Shown: positions 54,848 through 63,263, counted from the first letter of the stretch. The stretch: DNA of 64,000 nucleotides from Candidatus Woesearchaeota archaeon (GCA_030750765.1 JASMHM010000002.1:124001-188000); one strand, 5' to 3'. Notes: generated from the letters alone by a model not told the origin. Made by a program: numbers and translations.

Positions 54848-55195
54848 ATGAGTGATAGACTATATCAGGCAAGCGTTCGTAGTAAGAACGGTTCGCCGGT
54901 AAATCCTGTAAACATCTTCCTCTCTGCATCTAGCAGAAGTGACGCTAAGACACGTCTTGCAAGACTACCCTGGGCAGAACACGCACAGTCAAGTGTGGGA
55001 GACCGTGTTTCCAAAGAACAACAAGAATTCCTAGAAGAGACATGGGAAGATACTCATTTTGTCGGAAACCGAAGCGTACCCGCATGGTGTAAAAATACAC
55101 AATTCTACGCGTACCTAGAGGAAAGGCAAGAAAACTTCAGACCGTCCACCAAAAGACGCAACCGACACAATACTCCCAAGTTTAACATGGCATAG
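54848..55195 (+). CDS. Protein of unknown function
   Basis: 115 residues, basic, no membrane segment (NIFLSASSRSDAKTRLARLP; TWEDTHFVGNRSVPAWCKNT). Leaderless with GGTTTTTAAG about 28 nt upstream. Overlaps the end of the convergent gene by 14 nt. No family recognised. Confidence 0.55.
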   Translation: MSDRLYQASVRSKNGSPVNPVNIFLSASSRSDAKTRLARLPWAEHAQSSVGDRVSKEQQEFLEETWEDTHFVGNRSVPAWCKNTQFYAYLEERQENFRPSTKRRNRHNTPKFNMA

Positions 55196-55646
55196 GAGTA
55201 CTGCTGGCAGATCTATACACCGGAGCGAACTCAGCCACAGGTTCATCGCTTGGTTGCCAGAATTTTCTAACAGGAGCATGATACTCTACGACCAGCTTAT
55301 GCGCACGCCAGCTAGGAAGTCGTGCAACCTTGGCCATTAACTCAACCGACTCTCCAACCTCAAACACGCCAAATCTGAACCCGGGCATACAAGTACGAGA
55401 CAAGAGATAATCAAATCGTGGATCGATAGCAATAGCCGGGCCCACTATCAATTCACCAACATCGATATTCGGAATATTCATATGCTCCAAACCTTTTAGA
55501 GAAGCATGTTGCCATTCACCAGGGATCTCGTTAAGATGGAGTTCTGCCCAACCACCATCATCGCAAGCAGGATTCGCGATTTCGCACGAAGACACGTCCC
55601 ACGCACTACGGATGTACGCAATATGATCAGCAAGTCTCACACGCAT
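55182..55646 (-). CDS. Protein of unknown function
   Basis: 154 residues. Strand-rich with LHLNEIPGEWQHASLKGLEH and GFRFGVFEVGESVELMAKVA, and cysteines at EIANPACDD and RTCMPG. No membrane segment. ATTTAAAAAC about 26 nt upstream makes it leaderless. No family recognised. Confidence 0.55.
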   Translation of the reverse strand: MRVRLADHIAYIRSAWDVSSCEIANPACDDGGWAELHLNEIPGEWQHASLKGLEHMNIPNIDVGELIVGPAIAIDPRFDYLLSRTCMPGFRFGVFEVGESVELMAKVARLPSWRAHKLVVEYHAPVRKFWQPSDEPVAEFAPVYRSASSTPMPC

Positions 55647-55713
55647 GACTCTTAGAGAAAAATAGGGTTTTTAAATGTATGCGCTTAAGTCTAACACCAT
55701 AAGAGAATGAATT

Positions 55714-56094
55714 TCACCCAAAAATAGCCTTCAACGTCCATAACGCTATCAACACCCATACTGCAAAGCTAATCCAGCACAGCCCTTGTATGCGACGCTT
55801 AACAATGCTGTCTGCTAGCGCAAGAATATCCTTGCCATGCGGTGCCACGGCTAACCCCATTAATGCAGCGGTGAAGAACATTACTGCAGATACCTGGACG
55901 ATAGACATAGATTGAAAGATGTAGTAGCCAAGAACGATTGCCAAAACAGCATACACAAACATGATCGTGTTCTTTTGTTGCACGTACAATGGCTTAACCA
56001 TCTTCATCCAACCACTAGGGTTGATCATGATCAACACAAGCTTCACAAGAATGATGACCGCAAACACGGTCGCGATGATCTCCAAAGGCGTCAC
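55714..56094 (-). CDS. Small integral membrane protein, about four helices
   Basis: 126 residues, hydrophobic segments at about 5-25 (IIATVFAVIILVKLVLIMIN), 45-60, 66-86 and 106-124 (CWISFAVWVLIALWTLKAI). No conserved charged residues inside helices and no motif I recognise. Probably monocistronic. Confidence 0.7.
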   Translation of the reverse strand: MTPLEIIATVFAVIILVKLVLIMINPSGWMKMVKPLYVQQKNTIMFVYAVLAIVLGYYIFQSMSIVQVSAVMFFTAALMGLAVAPHGKDILALADSIVKRRIQGLCWISFAVWVLIALWTLKAIFG

Positions 56095-56140
56095 ATTCTA
56101 CAAAACAACCATTCTAGTATATATATGTTACGCCGCGCAC

Positions 56141-56671
56141 CTATTGCAGAGAAAAATGGCTCACAATTTTTTTGGCCACCTGTTTGGGCGTAAGATTCGT
56201 GTTGTCAACAACCAAACTATTCGAGAGCGGGATAGCCTCATTCATGGTCCATTTGGTTAGGAGTTTTTGCAAACCTTTCACCGTGGATATCTTTTTGGTG
56301 GCCTTCCTATCATGTAAGACCACACGCCTTTTGAGCTCAGCGTTAGAGCAGGTTAACTGCACCCAGCACGGTTGAATGGTGTTCTTCTTTTGTAACGTAC
56401 GAATATCTCGGATAGGATGATCCTCCCCCTTTACATACACAAATGTGCTGACAACACCCTCAACCTTGTTCCTGGCTGCAGCAGCAATCATAATTGTACG
56501 CATATTGGTAACCACCTCCCAAAAATCTCCCACAGAGGGAACCAGCAAACTATCTACTAGATCAAACACTAAGTGGTTATGGAAGAGCTTGAATTTGGTA
56601 ATTTTGGCAACCTCCCTTGCTACGGTAAGCTTGCCCACACCTGGCGGTCCGTAAATAGTGACGAGTTTCAT
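56141..56671 (-). CDS. Small P-loop kinase-like protein
   Basis: 176 residues. KLVTIYGPPGVGKLTVAREV is the Walker A motif; LFHNHLVFDLVDSLL and a later LVVDNTNLTPKQVAKKIV resemble the nucleotide or shikimate kinase-like family of small AAA/P-loop proteins. Walker A ends GKL instead of GKS/T, which may weaken phosphate binding. Substrate unknown. It lies 35 nt downstream of the tRNA-Ser gene. Confidence 0.72.
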   Translation of the reverse strand: MKLVTIYGPPGVGKLTVAREVAKITKFKLFHNHLVFDLVDSLLVPSVGDFWEVVTNMRTIMIAAAARNKVEGVVSTFVYVKGEDHPIRDIRTLQKKNTIQPCWVQLTCSNAELKRRVVLHDRKATKKISTVKGLQKLLTKWTMNEAIPLSNSLVVDNTNLTPKQVAKKIVSHFSLQ

Positions 56672-56706
56672 GAAGAGAGATCAAATAGGCAAGTATATTA
56701 ATATTA

Positions 56707-56816
56707 CGCCAGCGGCAGGATTTGAACCTGCACGTCCCGAAGGACAGCGGTTCTCCGACCTCGAGCAAAGCCCAAGGTTTCAAGACCGCCGCGTTACCGG
56801 ATTCCGCCACACTGGC
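56707..56816 (-). tRNA. tRNA-Ser (TGA) with a 26-nt intron
   Basis: Acceptor GCCAGTG pairs with CGCTGGC, discriminator base G, T-arm CAGGTTCAAATCCTG and a long variable arm (TGTCC-TTCG-GGACG) show a class II tRNA, and G73 with anticodon TGA points to serine. The anticodon stem GCGGT/ACCGC is interrupted after A37 by an intron at about 56753-56778 that folds into ACCTTGGGC/GCTCGAGGT, in keeping with a bulge-helix-bulge site. CCA not encoded. Confidence 0.88.
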
Positions 56817-56881
56817 ATGACATTACAAAGGACTTCTCTCTTTATAAAAACAGCGGGTAATGCACACTCACCAGACAAAAG

Positions 56882-57178
56882 TCACCATTGCGTGGAGGGG
56901 TTTCCGTCAATGCACCTTTTCACGTACAAAACATTGTCAGAACCATCTGAAAGCACCATCCTTCTGTTTGCAATGCCTTCAGTCTTCAAGTGAGTCATGT
57001 TCTCACCAAATTCAGTTCCCGATAAGTGTATGCCAAAATTCTCTAACCTGTTTCTGACGTCTCTCCCAGGTTCCCAGTAAAAATTCAAAGCGCCGAAAAC
57101 TTCCCTATGCGTCTCACTCAACATCCTGCCTAGAGACTCTGTGCATTTATAAATATTCACAAAAAACATCCAAGTCAT
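56882..57178 (-). CDS. Small protein of unknown function
   Basis: 98 residues from the ATG at 57178; a TTG 27 nt upstream is the alternative. TWMFFVNIYKCTESLGRMLS is followed by a soluble part (TEFGENMTHLKTEGIANRRM). It may contact the membrane at the N-terminus. AGTTATAAGG lies about 45 nt upstream. No family recognised. Confidence 0.5.
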   Translation of the reverse strand: MTWMFFVNIYKCTESLGRMLSETHREVFGALNFYWEPGRDVRNRLENFGIHLSGTEFGENMTHLKTEGIANRRMVLSDGSDNVLYVKRCIDGNPSTQW

Positions 57179-57248
57179 GCCCGCAAGTACTACAGTCAAA
57201 GGCAAAACCTGACATCGCCCTTATAACTAAAAACCGACTCAATCCGCG

Positions 57249-57596
57249 ATGGGATCAGAGAAATACCCAAAGATCATCGTGCATTTTGAAGAAAGGAATT
57301 TCAAAAAAGGTGATAGAGTGAGGGCCCATTTTAATGGGGGGTGGTTTCCGGGCATCGTTGTTAAAAAATATCAGAAAAGAACAGAAGGCCCCCATTACGT
57401 TTTAATCAGAACAGACACAAGAGTTGATGACGATCCTGATGCGCTCTTAGATGGCTTCGGGTTAGAAGGACGAGTTGGAGAATCAAAGACACACTTCGAA
57501 CACGAATCCCTTGGGGGAGATGAAAGATACAACAGGACATACAAACGAGAAATGACTGCAAAAGAAAAGAGCGCGTTTGATTTCGTTCCGTTCTAA
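57249..57596 (+). CDS. Tudor/SH3-like barrel protein
   Basis: 115 residues. FKKGDRVRAHFNGGWFPGIV then VKKYQKRTEGPHYVLIRTDT is the pattern of small Tudor/Agenet or SH3-like barrels (GDxVxA...W..G.V). The remainder is charged, ending VPF. The short distance to the divergent promoter suggests leaderless expression. Ligand unknown. Confidence 0.6.
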   Translation: MGSEKYPKIIVHFEERNFKKGDRVRAHFNGGWFPGIVVKKYQKRTEGPHYVLIRTDTRVDDDPDALLDGFGLEGRVGESKTHFEHESLGGDERYNRTYKREMTAKEKSAFDFVPF

Positions 57597-57602
57597 GCGC
57601 CA

Positions 57603-57998
57603 CTAAAAAAATCTGGGAAAAAAACGACCAAGCCTGCGCTCGATAGTGCTGCGAATCTCTTCTGCAGCATCCAATTCTTCAATACAAAAATTGGACCGAG
57701 CTCTTGCACGCTTCAGAACCGTACCCACCGTTTCCTTATACTGATCCAAAGCAGAGGCCAATCGCAAAACTGACGTACCCGTACCTATGACACGCTCGTT
57801 ATAATAACGATCAAGCAAGGCCTCCACTTTTGCCCAATTTTCCAATTCAGCGTATAGCTTGACCACGGTAAGAAAGCGATGGAATTTTTCTTCCTTTTGC
57901 CTGTCCAACTCCTCAACCAACACCAAGCAAGCATCATTATCCTTGCCCACCAAATTATTTGCTGCAGTTACCTTTCTTTGCCACTCTTCATTCTTCAT
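57603..57998 (-). CDS. Helical protein of unknown function
   Basis: 131 residues from the ATG at 57998, which follows GGTGAG (SD); a GTG 6 nt upstream is also possible. All-helical (VEELDRQKEEKFHRFLTVVK, LENWAKVEALLDRYYNERV), recalling TPR-like hairpins, and a basic Phe-rich end (RRLGRFFPRFF). No family recognised. Confidence 0.55.
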   Translation of the reverse strand: MKNEEWQRKVTAANNLVGKDNDACLVLVEELDRQKEEKFHRFLTVVKLYAELENWAKVEALLDRYYNERVIGTGTSVLRLASALDQYKETVGTVLKRARARSNFCIEELDAAEEIRSTIERRLGRFFPRFF

Positions 57999-58123
57999 AA
58001 ACACTCACCAGAACTAGCACATATAATAATTGCTGTTACCAAGGCGAACCTTTATAAACAAAGCACTGAAAATAAGACTACGAATACTGGGCATACACTG
58101 CCCATTACCAACCGTGAGGTTGC

Positions 58124-58729
58124 ATGGCAATATACGATGTGCCGATTGGCGAGTTACTCACCAAGACGGCAGAGGAATTGAAAAGCGTGAAGGAACTGAC
58201 TCCACCAGAGTGGAGTGTCTTTGCTAAAACAGGGCAAAATAAAACGCGACCACCCATGAATCCTGACTGGTGGTATGTACGCGCAGCGAGCATTCTCAGA
58301 AAGGTAGCAATCAGAGGACCTATCGGTACCAGCAAGCTACGAACTCTATACGGCGGAAGAAAGCGAAGAGGATACAAACAACAACACTTTGTTCGTGCCT
58401 CTGGAAGCGTCATCCGCGCTATTCTCAAACAACTAGACGCTGCAGGTCTCACCAAAACAGAGGCTAAGAAGATTCGCAGAGGAAGAGAGCTCACACCACA
58501 AGGCATGGCCTTGTTGGATAAAGTTTCTGTAGGCATCATGAAGCAGAAGAACATCGTGCTTCCACCAAAAAAGAAAGACGACGTTAAACCTATCAAGAAA
58601 AAAGCTGCGAAGAAAGCAAAAAAGACCAAAAAGATTGCTAAAGAAGCACCAAAAGAGCCCAAGCCAGCAGCAAAACCAAAAGCCGAACCCAAGGCTGAAC
58701 CAAAAGAGGAGAAAGATGGCAAGGCATAA
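58124..58729 (+). CDS. rps19e: Ribosomal protein eS19 with a long Lys/Ala/Pro tail
   Basis: 201 residues. The eS19 core (about 1-148) has PPEWSVFAKTGQNKTRPPMN, DWWYVRAASILRKVAIRGPI and SKLRTLYGGRKRRGYK. A further 50 residues are low complexity (KKAAKKAKKTKKIAKEAPKE, then PKPAAKPKAEPKAEPKEEK), which typical archaeal eS19 lacks. The eL39 ATG lies inside the last codons, so the two are coupled. Confidence 0.93.
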   Translation: MAIYDVPIGELLTKTAEELKSVKELTPPEWSVFAKTGQNKTRPPMNPDWWYVRAASILRKVAIRGPIGTSKLRTLYGGRKRRGYKQQHFVRASGSVIRAILKQLDAAGLTKTEAKKIRRGRELTPQGMALLDKVSVGIMKQKNIVLPPKKKDDVKPIKKKAAKKAKKTKKIAKEAPKEPKPAAKPKAEPKAEPKEEKDGKA

Positions 58730-58889
58730 ACACCCCTCCCGGAAAAAAAGACTAGCCAAAGCAGCCAGACAGACACGATGGGCTCCGTTCTGGACCGTGC
58801 CTAAGAAGTACGGCAAGGGAAGAATGGTGCACATGGGACGACACACTACCGTGAAAAGAAGCTGGAGGCGGCGTAAGCTGAAAGCATGA
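58716..58889 (+). CDS. rpl39e: Ribosomal protein eL39
   Basis: 57 residues. RHKHPSRKKRLAKAARQTRW, then PFWTVPKKYGKGRM and VKRSWRRRKLKA are characteristic of eL39. The frame extends upstream through eS19, but MARHKH is the natural start, overlapping the eS19 end by 14 nt. Lies in the usual archaeal order before eL31. Confidence 0.94.
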   Translation: MARHKHPSRKKRLAKAARQTRWAPFWTVPKKYGKGRMVHMGRHTTVKRSWRRRKLKA

Positions 58890-59467
58890 TGGAACGAACA
58901 TATATTATTCCTTTACGACGAGAGTGGCTGAAGGCACCACGCTACAAGCGAGCGAAAAAGGCAGTCACCGCTCTGAAAGAATTCATCCAAAGACACATGA
59001 AGAAAGAAACTGTCAAAATCGGCAAGGCCCTCAACCACGCACTATGGGAGAGAGGGATCAAGAACCCACCACACAAAATCAAAGTGAACTGCAAGACAGA
59101 AGACGATCACTGCCTTGTAGAGTTACACGGTCACAAATTCCCAGAAAAGAAGCAAGAAGAAGTAAAGAAAGGACTTGCTGACAAGCTTGGTTTGACAAAG
59201 AAGGACGATAAGAAAGTAGAAAAACCTGCGGCACCAGCTAAGGACGCAAAATCTGAAGCTAAACCTGCAGAGACTGCTAAGGAAACAAAGCCTGCCCCTA
59301 AAGAAGTAAAACCTGAAAGCAAACCCACTCCAAAGGCTGACAAGCCTGCACCAAAAGCAAAGCCAGAAAGTAAACCTGCTAAGAAAGAAAAAACAGAAAA
59401 GGAAGCCATCCAAGACAGTTTTGATTCTGCCAAAAAACTTAACGAACTAACAAATAACGCTAAGTGA
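58886..59467 (+). CDS. rpl31e: Ribosomal protein eL31 with a long Lys/Pro/Ala tail
   Basis: 193 residues. The eL31 core (about 1-88) has MERTYIIPLRREWLKAPRYK, RAKKAVTALKEFIQRHMKKE and KIGKALNHALWERGIKNPPH. It is followed by about 100 residues of Lys/Pro/Ala/Glu repeats (KPAAPAKDAKSEAKPAETAK and similar), then a short helix QDSFDSAKKLNELTNNAK. Typical eL31 is about 90 residues. Start overlaps eL39 (ATGATG). Confidence 0.93.
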   Translation: MMERTYIIPLRREWLKAPRYKRAKKAVTALKEFIQRHMKKETVKIGKALNHALWERGIKNPPHKIKVNCKTEDDHCLVELHGHKFPEKKQEEVKKGLADKLGLTKKDDKKVEKPAAPAKDAKSEAKPAETAKETKPAPKEVKPESKPTPKADKPAPKAKPESKPAKKEKTEKEAIQDSFDSAKKLNELTNNAK

Positions 59468-60712
59468 TTAAAATTCTGAAAGACCTTTTTGTGAAGGCTT
59501 GACAGGTGTCTGTTCTTCTGCAGAGGGCTTGCACTCCCAACCCTCAATTTGTGGCTCGCCAAACACACCATCATACCCTGGCTTGAACGGAATCTTTTGT
59601 TCGCGAGTCGCAACTATAAGTCTTGCTAATCCTTTGTCAAAGCGTTCTAACGTTTCTTGTGGCGTGTCTAACAAGATCTTAAATTCGTTGCCAAACTTTT
59701 TGATGCACTGTGCGTAGACTTCCTGCACTTTCTTCGTTTGAAGACCGTTACCATGATAGGCAGCAATCAGTTCTGCTAACGGAATGAGCTTGATGTACGG
59801 TTTTCCCTGTCCTTTCTCTCTTGTTGCCAGATCCTCTACTCGGTGAGCAACACCTATAGTCATTTGTTTGCCACATTTAGGACAAAGATTGTTTATTTTG
59901 ATGCTTTCTGCAGGATGCATGCAAACATCACACTTTCGATGACCGTCAAAGTGATACTTCCCTTCTTCTGGAAAGAACTCTATGGTTTTCACCACGTGAT
60001 TGTCGCGCACTGCTCTGATAACATCATCGTACGTGAGTTTTTTGACATCAAACACCGTAGCCTCTCTTCCTAGCTTCCAAGGCCAGTGAGAGTGCGCATC
60101 GCTAAACGAAAGTATGGTTTTATTGTCTAACTCTGGAAACCGCCAATTCATCTCTGGATCAGAACTTAGTCCGGTCTCTATCGCATGGACGTTCTTGCTT
60201 TGGTCCTCAAAGCAATCTTTGAACGAATCATAGCCAGACATGCTCCCGAACATGCTAAACCATGGCGTCCAAACATGCGCAGGGATGACTTCTATGTCTT
60301 TGCTGATGCTCTTCATGGATTCAACAAATTGTGCGCAAGAAACTTTGAAAATAGGCCTTCCATCATAATCAATCCTGCCCCATTTCAAGCACTGGTCTTG
60401 TACTTGCTTGGCCACCGCAAGAGTTGGAGACCATACAACAACATGGACTCTTCTTCCTTTCCCTTTGTCTGTGTAGATTAAGCTAATCTCGGTGGTGAGC
60501 ATGAAATGCATGCCATGCGCTTTGTAGATTCCCCCATCTTCTTGCAATTCTGCCTTGATCTCTTCATACCATTCGGGATGCTGGAAGTCTCCTGTCCCTA
60601 AAAGCTGGATTCCCTTCATTGCACCGTATTTTGCGAGGTTTTTAAGCGTGATATACTTAGAGGTGGCTCTAGAGAACCGAGAATGTATGTGAAGGTCGGA
60701 AATGACGTGCAT
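59468..60712 (-). CDS. PHP-domain phosphoesterase-like protein
   Basis: 414 residues from the ATG at 60712. VISDLHIHSRFSRATSKYIT supplies the PHP HxH metal site, with IPAHVWTPWFSMFGS, SFSDAHSHWPWKLGREA and a zinc ribbon (CDVCMHPAESI...LCPKCGKQM). It belongs to the conserved archaeal/bacterial group annotated as PHP proteins next to or fused with UvrD-type helicases. Leaderless from the palindromic TATA at 60732-60743. Confidence 0.87.
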   Translation of the reverse strand: MHVISDLHIHSRFSRATSKYITLKNLAKYGAMKGIQLLGTGDFQHPEWYEEIKAELQEDGGIYKAHGMHFMLTTEISLIYTDKGKGRRVHVVVWSPTLAVAKQVQDQCLKWGRIDYDGRPIFKVSCAQFVESMKSISKDIEVIPAHVWTPWFSMFGSMSGYDSFKDCFEDQSKNVHAIETGLSSDPEMNWRFPELDNKTILSFSDAHSHWPWKLGREATVFDVKKLTYDDVIRAVRDNHVVKTIEFFPEEGKYHFDGHRKCDVCMHPAESIKINNLCPKCGKQMTIGVAHRVEDLATREKGQGKPYIKLIPLAELIAAYHGNGLQTKKVQEVYAQCIKKFGNEFKILLDTPQETLERFDKGLARLIVATREQKIPFKPGYDGVFGEPQIEGWECKPSAEEQTPVKPSQKGLSEF

Positions 60713-60731
60713 ACAAAAGCAGAACTGCCAA

Positions 60732-60743
60732 GATTTATAAATC
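60732..60743. promoter_or_regulatory. Perfectly palindromic TATA box shared by two divergent leaderless genes
   Basis: GATTTATAAATC is a 12-bp perfect palindrome. Its centre is exactly 25.5 nt from the A of the ATG at 60712 (minus) and 25.5 nt from the A of the ATG at 60763 (plus). No other TATA candidate lies in the 50-bp gap, so one box seems to serve both directions. Confidence 0.65.
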
Positions 60744-60762
60744 ATGCCTTACCAGCCATGCC

Positions 60763-61128
60763 ATGCGTGTGTCACAGAGCCTAGATATTGGGGAAGAGAA
60801 GGACAAGAAAGACGCGAAAGAACAAGAAGAAACAGCCAAACAGGCAACTGAGGCTGAAGAAAACGTGAAAATCAAGCCTACCACCCAAGAAAAGGTGAAG
60901 GCCTACCATGACGCGCATACTGAATTAGAAAGCATCCCAAAAGTGGATTTTGAGAAGGGAAAACAGCCAGAAGCACCAAAAAAGGAGTTGCCTGGCTTTG
61001 TTTATGCTATTTTATTGATAGTCATCGTTGCAGCACTCATCTGGGCGCTGTACGAACCCGTTACTGCTCCGGCAGTGCAGAAGAATGCGACTCAGCTGGC
61101 TCAGATTCTGGAGACTGGACTGGTATAG
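60763..61128 (+). CDS. Charged protein with one C-terminal membrane segment
   Basis: 121 residues. About 75 residues of Glu/Lys/Ala/Gln-rich sequence (KDKKDAKEQEETAKQATEAE), then a membrane helix (FVYAILLIVIVAALIWALY) and a short exterior tail. A tail-anchored-type topology is possible. Function unknown. Its 3' part overlaps the convergent gene by 68 nt. Confidence 0.6.
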   Translation: MRVSQSLDIGEEKDKKDAKEQEETAKQATEAEENVKIKPTTQEKVKAYHDAHTELESIPKVDFEKGKQPEAPKKELPGFVYAILLIVIVAALIWALYEPVTAPAVQKNATQLAQILETGLV

Positions 61129-61387
61129 TTCGTAAATCATCTACTGAAGAAGCTGGTTCGTGATAAGAGCGACCCATCTTATTGAATTGGGCGACGAGGG
61201 TTGTAGGATCCGTTTTTGATGTGCACTTCCAGACACCCTGATACATATGTCCCTCTTCATATTCTGTTGCTTGAACATCTCCTCCAAGCAAATCCTCAAG
61301 CTTTTTCAATCTACTTTCCACTTCATCGGCGTCGAAACTTGTCAGGGAAATCATGGGTTTGAGGAAAAACGTGTACGTCTGTGTCAT
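61061..61387 (-). CDS. Small protein of unknown function
   Basis: 108 residues from the ATG at 61387. TFFLKPMISLTSFDADEVES suggests a ferredoxin-like alpha/beta fold; the C-terminal third is Ser/Pro/Glu-rich and probably disordered. GTTTAAAAATC about 28 nt upstream supports the start. No family recognised. Confidence 0.55.
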   Translation of the reverse strand: MTQTYTFFLKPMISLTSFDADEVESRLKKLEDLLGGDVQATEYEEGHMYQGVWKCTSKTDPTTLVAQFNKMGRSYHEPASSVDDLRTIPVQSPESEPAESHSSALPEQ

Positions 61388-61458
61388 AGCATATAGAGAC
61401 ACCGCAGATTTTTAAACCTTATGTTGTTTTTATATACTCAGCGGCGTTCACAGATAGC

Positions 61459-61818
61459 ATGAGAAAGACGATACAAAATAGACTTGACGAGATCACAGAG
61501 CACGGCGTCCCGTACATAAACACACAGTTGGAGGGTTTCCCTATGCGCAGCAGAAGAGGAAAACTGCATCGCCGCTTTGAGTGTGGCAGTGTTGAGATCG
61601 CTTGTGAAGAGATTGAGAATCATTTCGCGAATTTACCCCCGTCGTTTGCAGAAGCATTATCAAGCGCATGCGGGAGCGCCATACAACCAGAAGGATTTGT
61701 TAAAGAAGATGAGATCGACCAAAGTGCTATTGAAGAGCACTACCTTTTTGATCGCAGCACGCTTACCGTTCACTACTTCGTCCTGCCAAAGCTCTCGCAG
61801 GTTTTGGAACTCTTGTAA
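61459..61818 (+). CDS. Protein of unknown function
   Basis: 119 residues, no membrane segment, helical N-terminus and FECGSVEIACEEIENHFANL. Leaderless about 25-28 nt after TTTTTATATAC. No family recognised. Confidence 0.55.
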   Translation: MRKTIQNRLDEITEHGVPYINTQLEGFPMRSRRGKLHRRFECGSVEIACEEIENHFANLPPSFAEALSSACGSAIQPEGFVKEDEIDQSAIEEHYLFDRSTLTVHYFVLPKLSQVLELL

Positions 61819-61865
61819 GATATAAAGAGTCCTGGACAATCGCGTCAAAGTCCAGAATCTGCGCC

Positions 61866-62090
61866 TCATACAACAGGCCCACGGATTAGGGGCACGATAT
61901 CCTCTTTTGCCTCTGATACCTCATACCCTTGTAGCTTTGGCGCATACTGTTGAAAAACGGTGGTTTCCACCTGCCAAGCATACGCCCCTGCTGACTCTCT
62001 AAGATCGATTACCTCTGCGTCTTCTGGGAGCACGTCTAGAAGGTCCTCCAACTCCTGATCGTGCAAGGGCTTAAGCCACACGTAGGGCAC
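61866..62090 (-). CDS. Small protein downstream of the subtilase
   Basis: 74 residues, acidic (LHDQELEDLLDVLPEDAEVI). Its start overlaps the end of the subtilase gene by 20 nt, so it is probably cotranscribed and might regulate the protease. The sequence gives no direct support for that role. Confidence 0.5.
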   Translation of the reverse strand: MPYVWLKPLHDQELEDLLDVLPEDAEVIDLRESAGAYAWQVETTVFQQYAPKLQGYEVSEAKEDIVPLIRGPVV

Positions 62091-63165
62091 GGGCCACCTC
62101 CTGTGCTTGCACTAGTCCATGACCGTACTCCTTGACATCTCCTAACGGAAGGGCAGTGTCTGCTATGCTTCGGTAGGGGCGTTGTAGGCTGTGGGCCAAA
62201 GCTAGCACTCCTGCAACATGAGGGGTTGCCATGCTCGTGCCGCTCATGTAGGCATAACCATTCTTCAAGTATGCGCTAACAATGTTAACACCTGGGGCAG
62301 ATAGCTGTACTCGGTCGTTTCTGTTAGAAAAAGAAGCGTGATGGTTGTGGACGTCTACTGCGGCGCTGCTCCACACGCCTTCATAACTCGCAGGATAGGT
62401 GTAGACTTCTTTGCCGTCATTGCCTGCTGCAGCCACCACTTGCACCCCTTTGTTGATGGCGTACTCTATGGCACGTCTTTCAAAGGGGCTGTCTCTCGTA
62501 CTGCCCAGACTCATGCTGATGATGTTGGCTCCTTGCTTGACTGCCCATTCAATGCCTCGGATGATGTCCACCTCGCTTCCTGTACCTTCGTCGTTCAACA
62601 CTTTTCCTGCTATGAACCGTGCTCCTGGCGCAACTCCGGTGCGTTGGCCACATACTGTTCCTGCTACGTGCGTTCCATGACCTATTCTGTCGGTTTCTTT
62701 ACCGCCAACAAAGCTTTTGCCTCCTTCATATGTTGCTAGCTCTCTGTGTGTTGTTATTCCTGTATCTAGTATTGCTACTAACGTGCCTTCTCCTCGTGTT
62801 TGTTGGTGTGCTTGCGGTACTCCTATTTGTTTGAGGTTGGGGAGTATGGGTTCTGATGTTTTGTTGTGGAAGGTGTAGGGTATGAAGATGGATTTTGCCA
62901 TGGCTGCAGCAACAGGGAACCTTGCTAGGCACGTGCTTAATAGTTTTGCATCTAGTGCGTGCATCTTGAAGGCGTATGCTTTGCTGCTTTTCAACTTGTG
63001 GCCCTTTAACGGAGTCAATCCCTTTACGATGTCTGCTAGCCAGTAGTCCATGATGATGTAGTTTTGGCCTTGCCAGTGGTCCAAGTTGAAGGCTTTCAAA
63101 GAGTGAACAATTCCTTCGTATTCGTCTTTGAATCCTGAGAGTGCTTTTTCTAGTGCTTCAAGCAT
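62071..63165 (-). CDS. Subtilisin-like (S8) serine protease
   Basis: 364 residues. An N-terminal part (about 1-105) resembles an I9-type propeptide. The catalytic core has Asp in VAILDTGITTH, His in GHGTHVAGTV, AAAGNDGKE with the oxyanion Asn, and Ser in SGTSMATPHVAGVLA. There is no signal peptide, so it may act inside the cell or be exported by an unusual route. Leaderless from GCATATAAAACG about 27 nt upstream. Confidence 0.92.
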   Translation of the reverse strand: MLEALEKALSGFKDEYEGIVHSLKAFNLDHWQGQNYIIMDYWLADIVKGLTPLKGHKLKSSKAYAFKMHALDAKLLSTCLARFPVAAAMAKSIFIPYTFHNKTSEPILPNLKQIGVPQAHQQTRGEGTLVAILDTGITTHRELATYEGGKSFVGGKETDRIGHGTHVAGTVCGQRTGVAPGARFIAGKVLNDEGTGSEVDIIRGIEWAVKQGANIISMSLGSTRDSPFERRAIEYAINKGVQVVAAAGNDGKEVYTYPASYEGVWSSAAVDVHNHHASFSNRNDRVQLSAPGVNIVSAYLKNGYAYMSGTSMATPHVAGVLALAHSLQRPYRSIADTALPLGDVKEYGHGLVQAQEVARALRVA

Positions 63166-63195
63166 AGAAAAAAATCACAAAAAACGTTTTATATG

Positions 63196-63250
63196 CGCTC
63201 TCGTGCAAAAACCGGAGGATTTTCGGTCGATAGATATTTATGCGAGAGCG
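63196..63250. repeat. Inverted repeat between the subtilase and phosphatase-fragment promoters
   Basis: CGCTCTCG (63196-63203) and CGAGAGCG (63243-63250) are perfect 8-bp arms, 39 nt apart, with an inner ACCG...CGGT pair. The TATA box of the subtilase is next to the left arm. Could be an operator or a transcript fold. Confidence 0.4.
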
Positions 63251-63263
63251 TCATTGACTTAGT

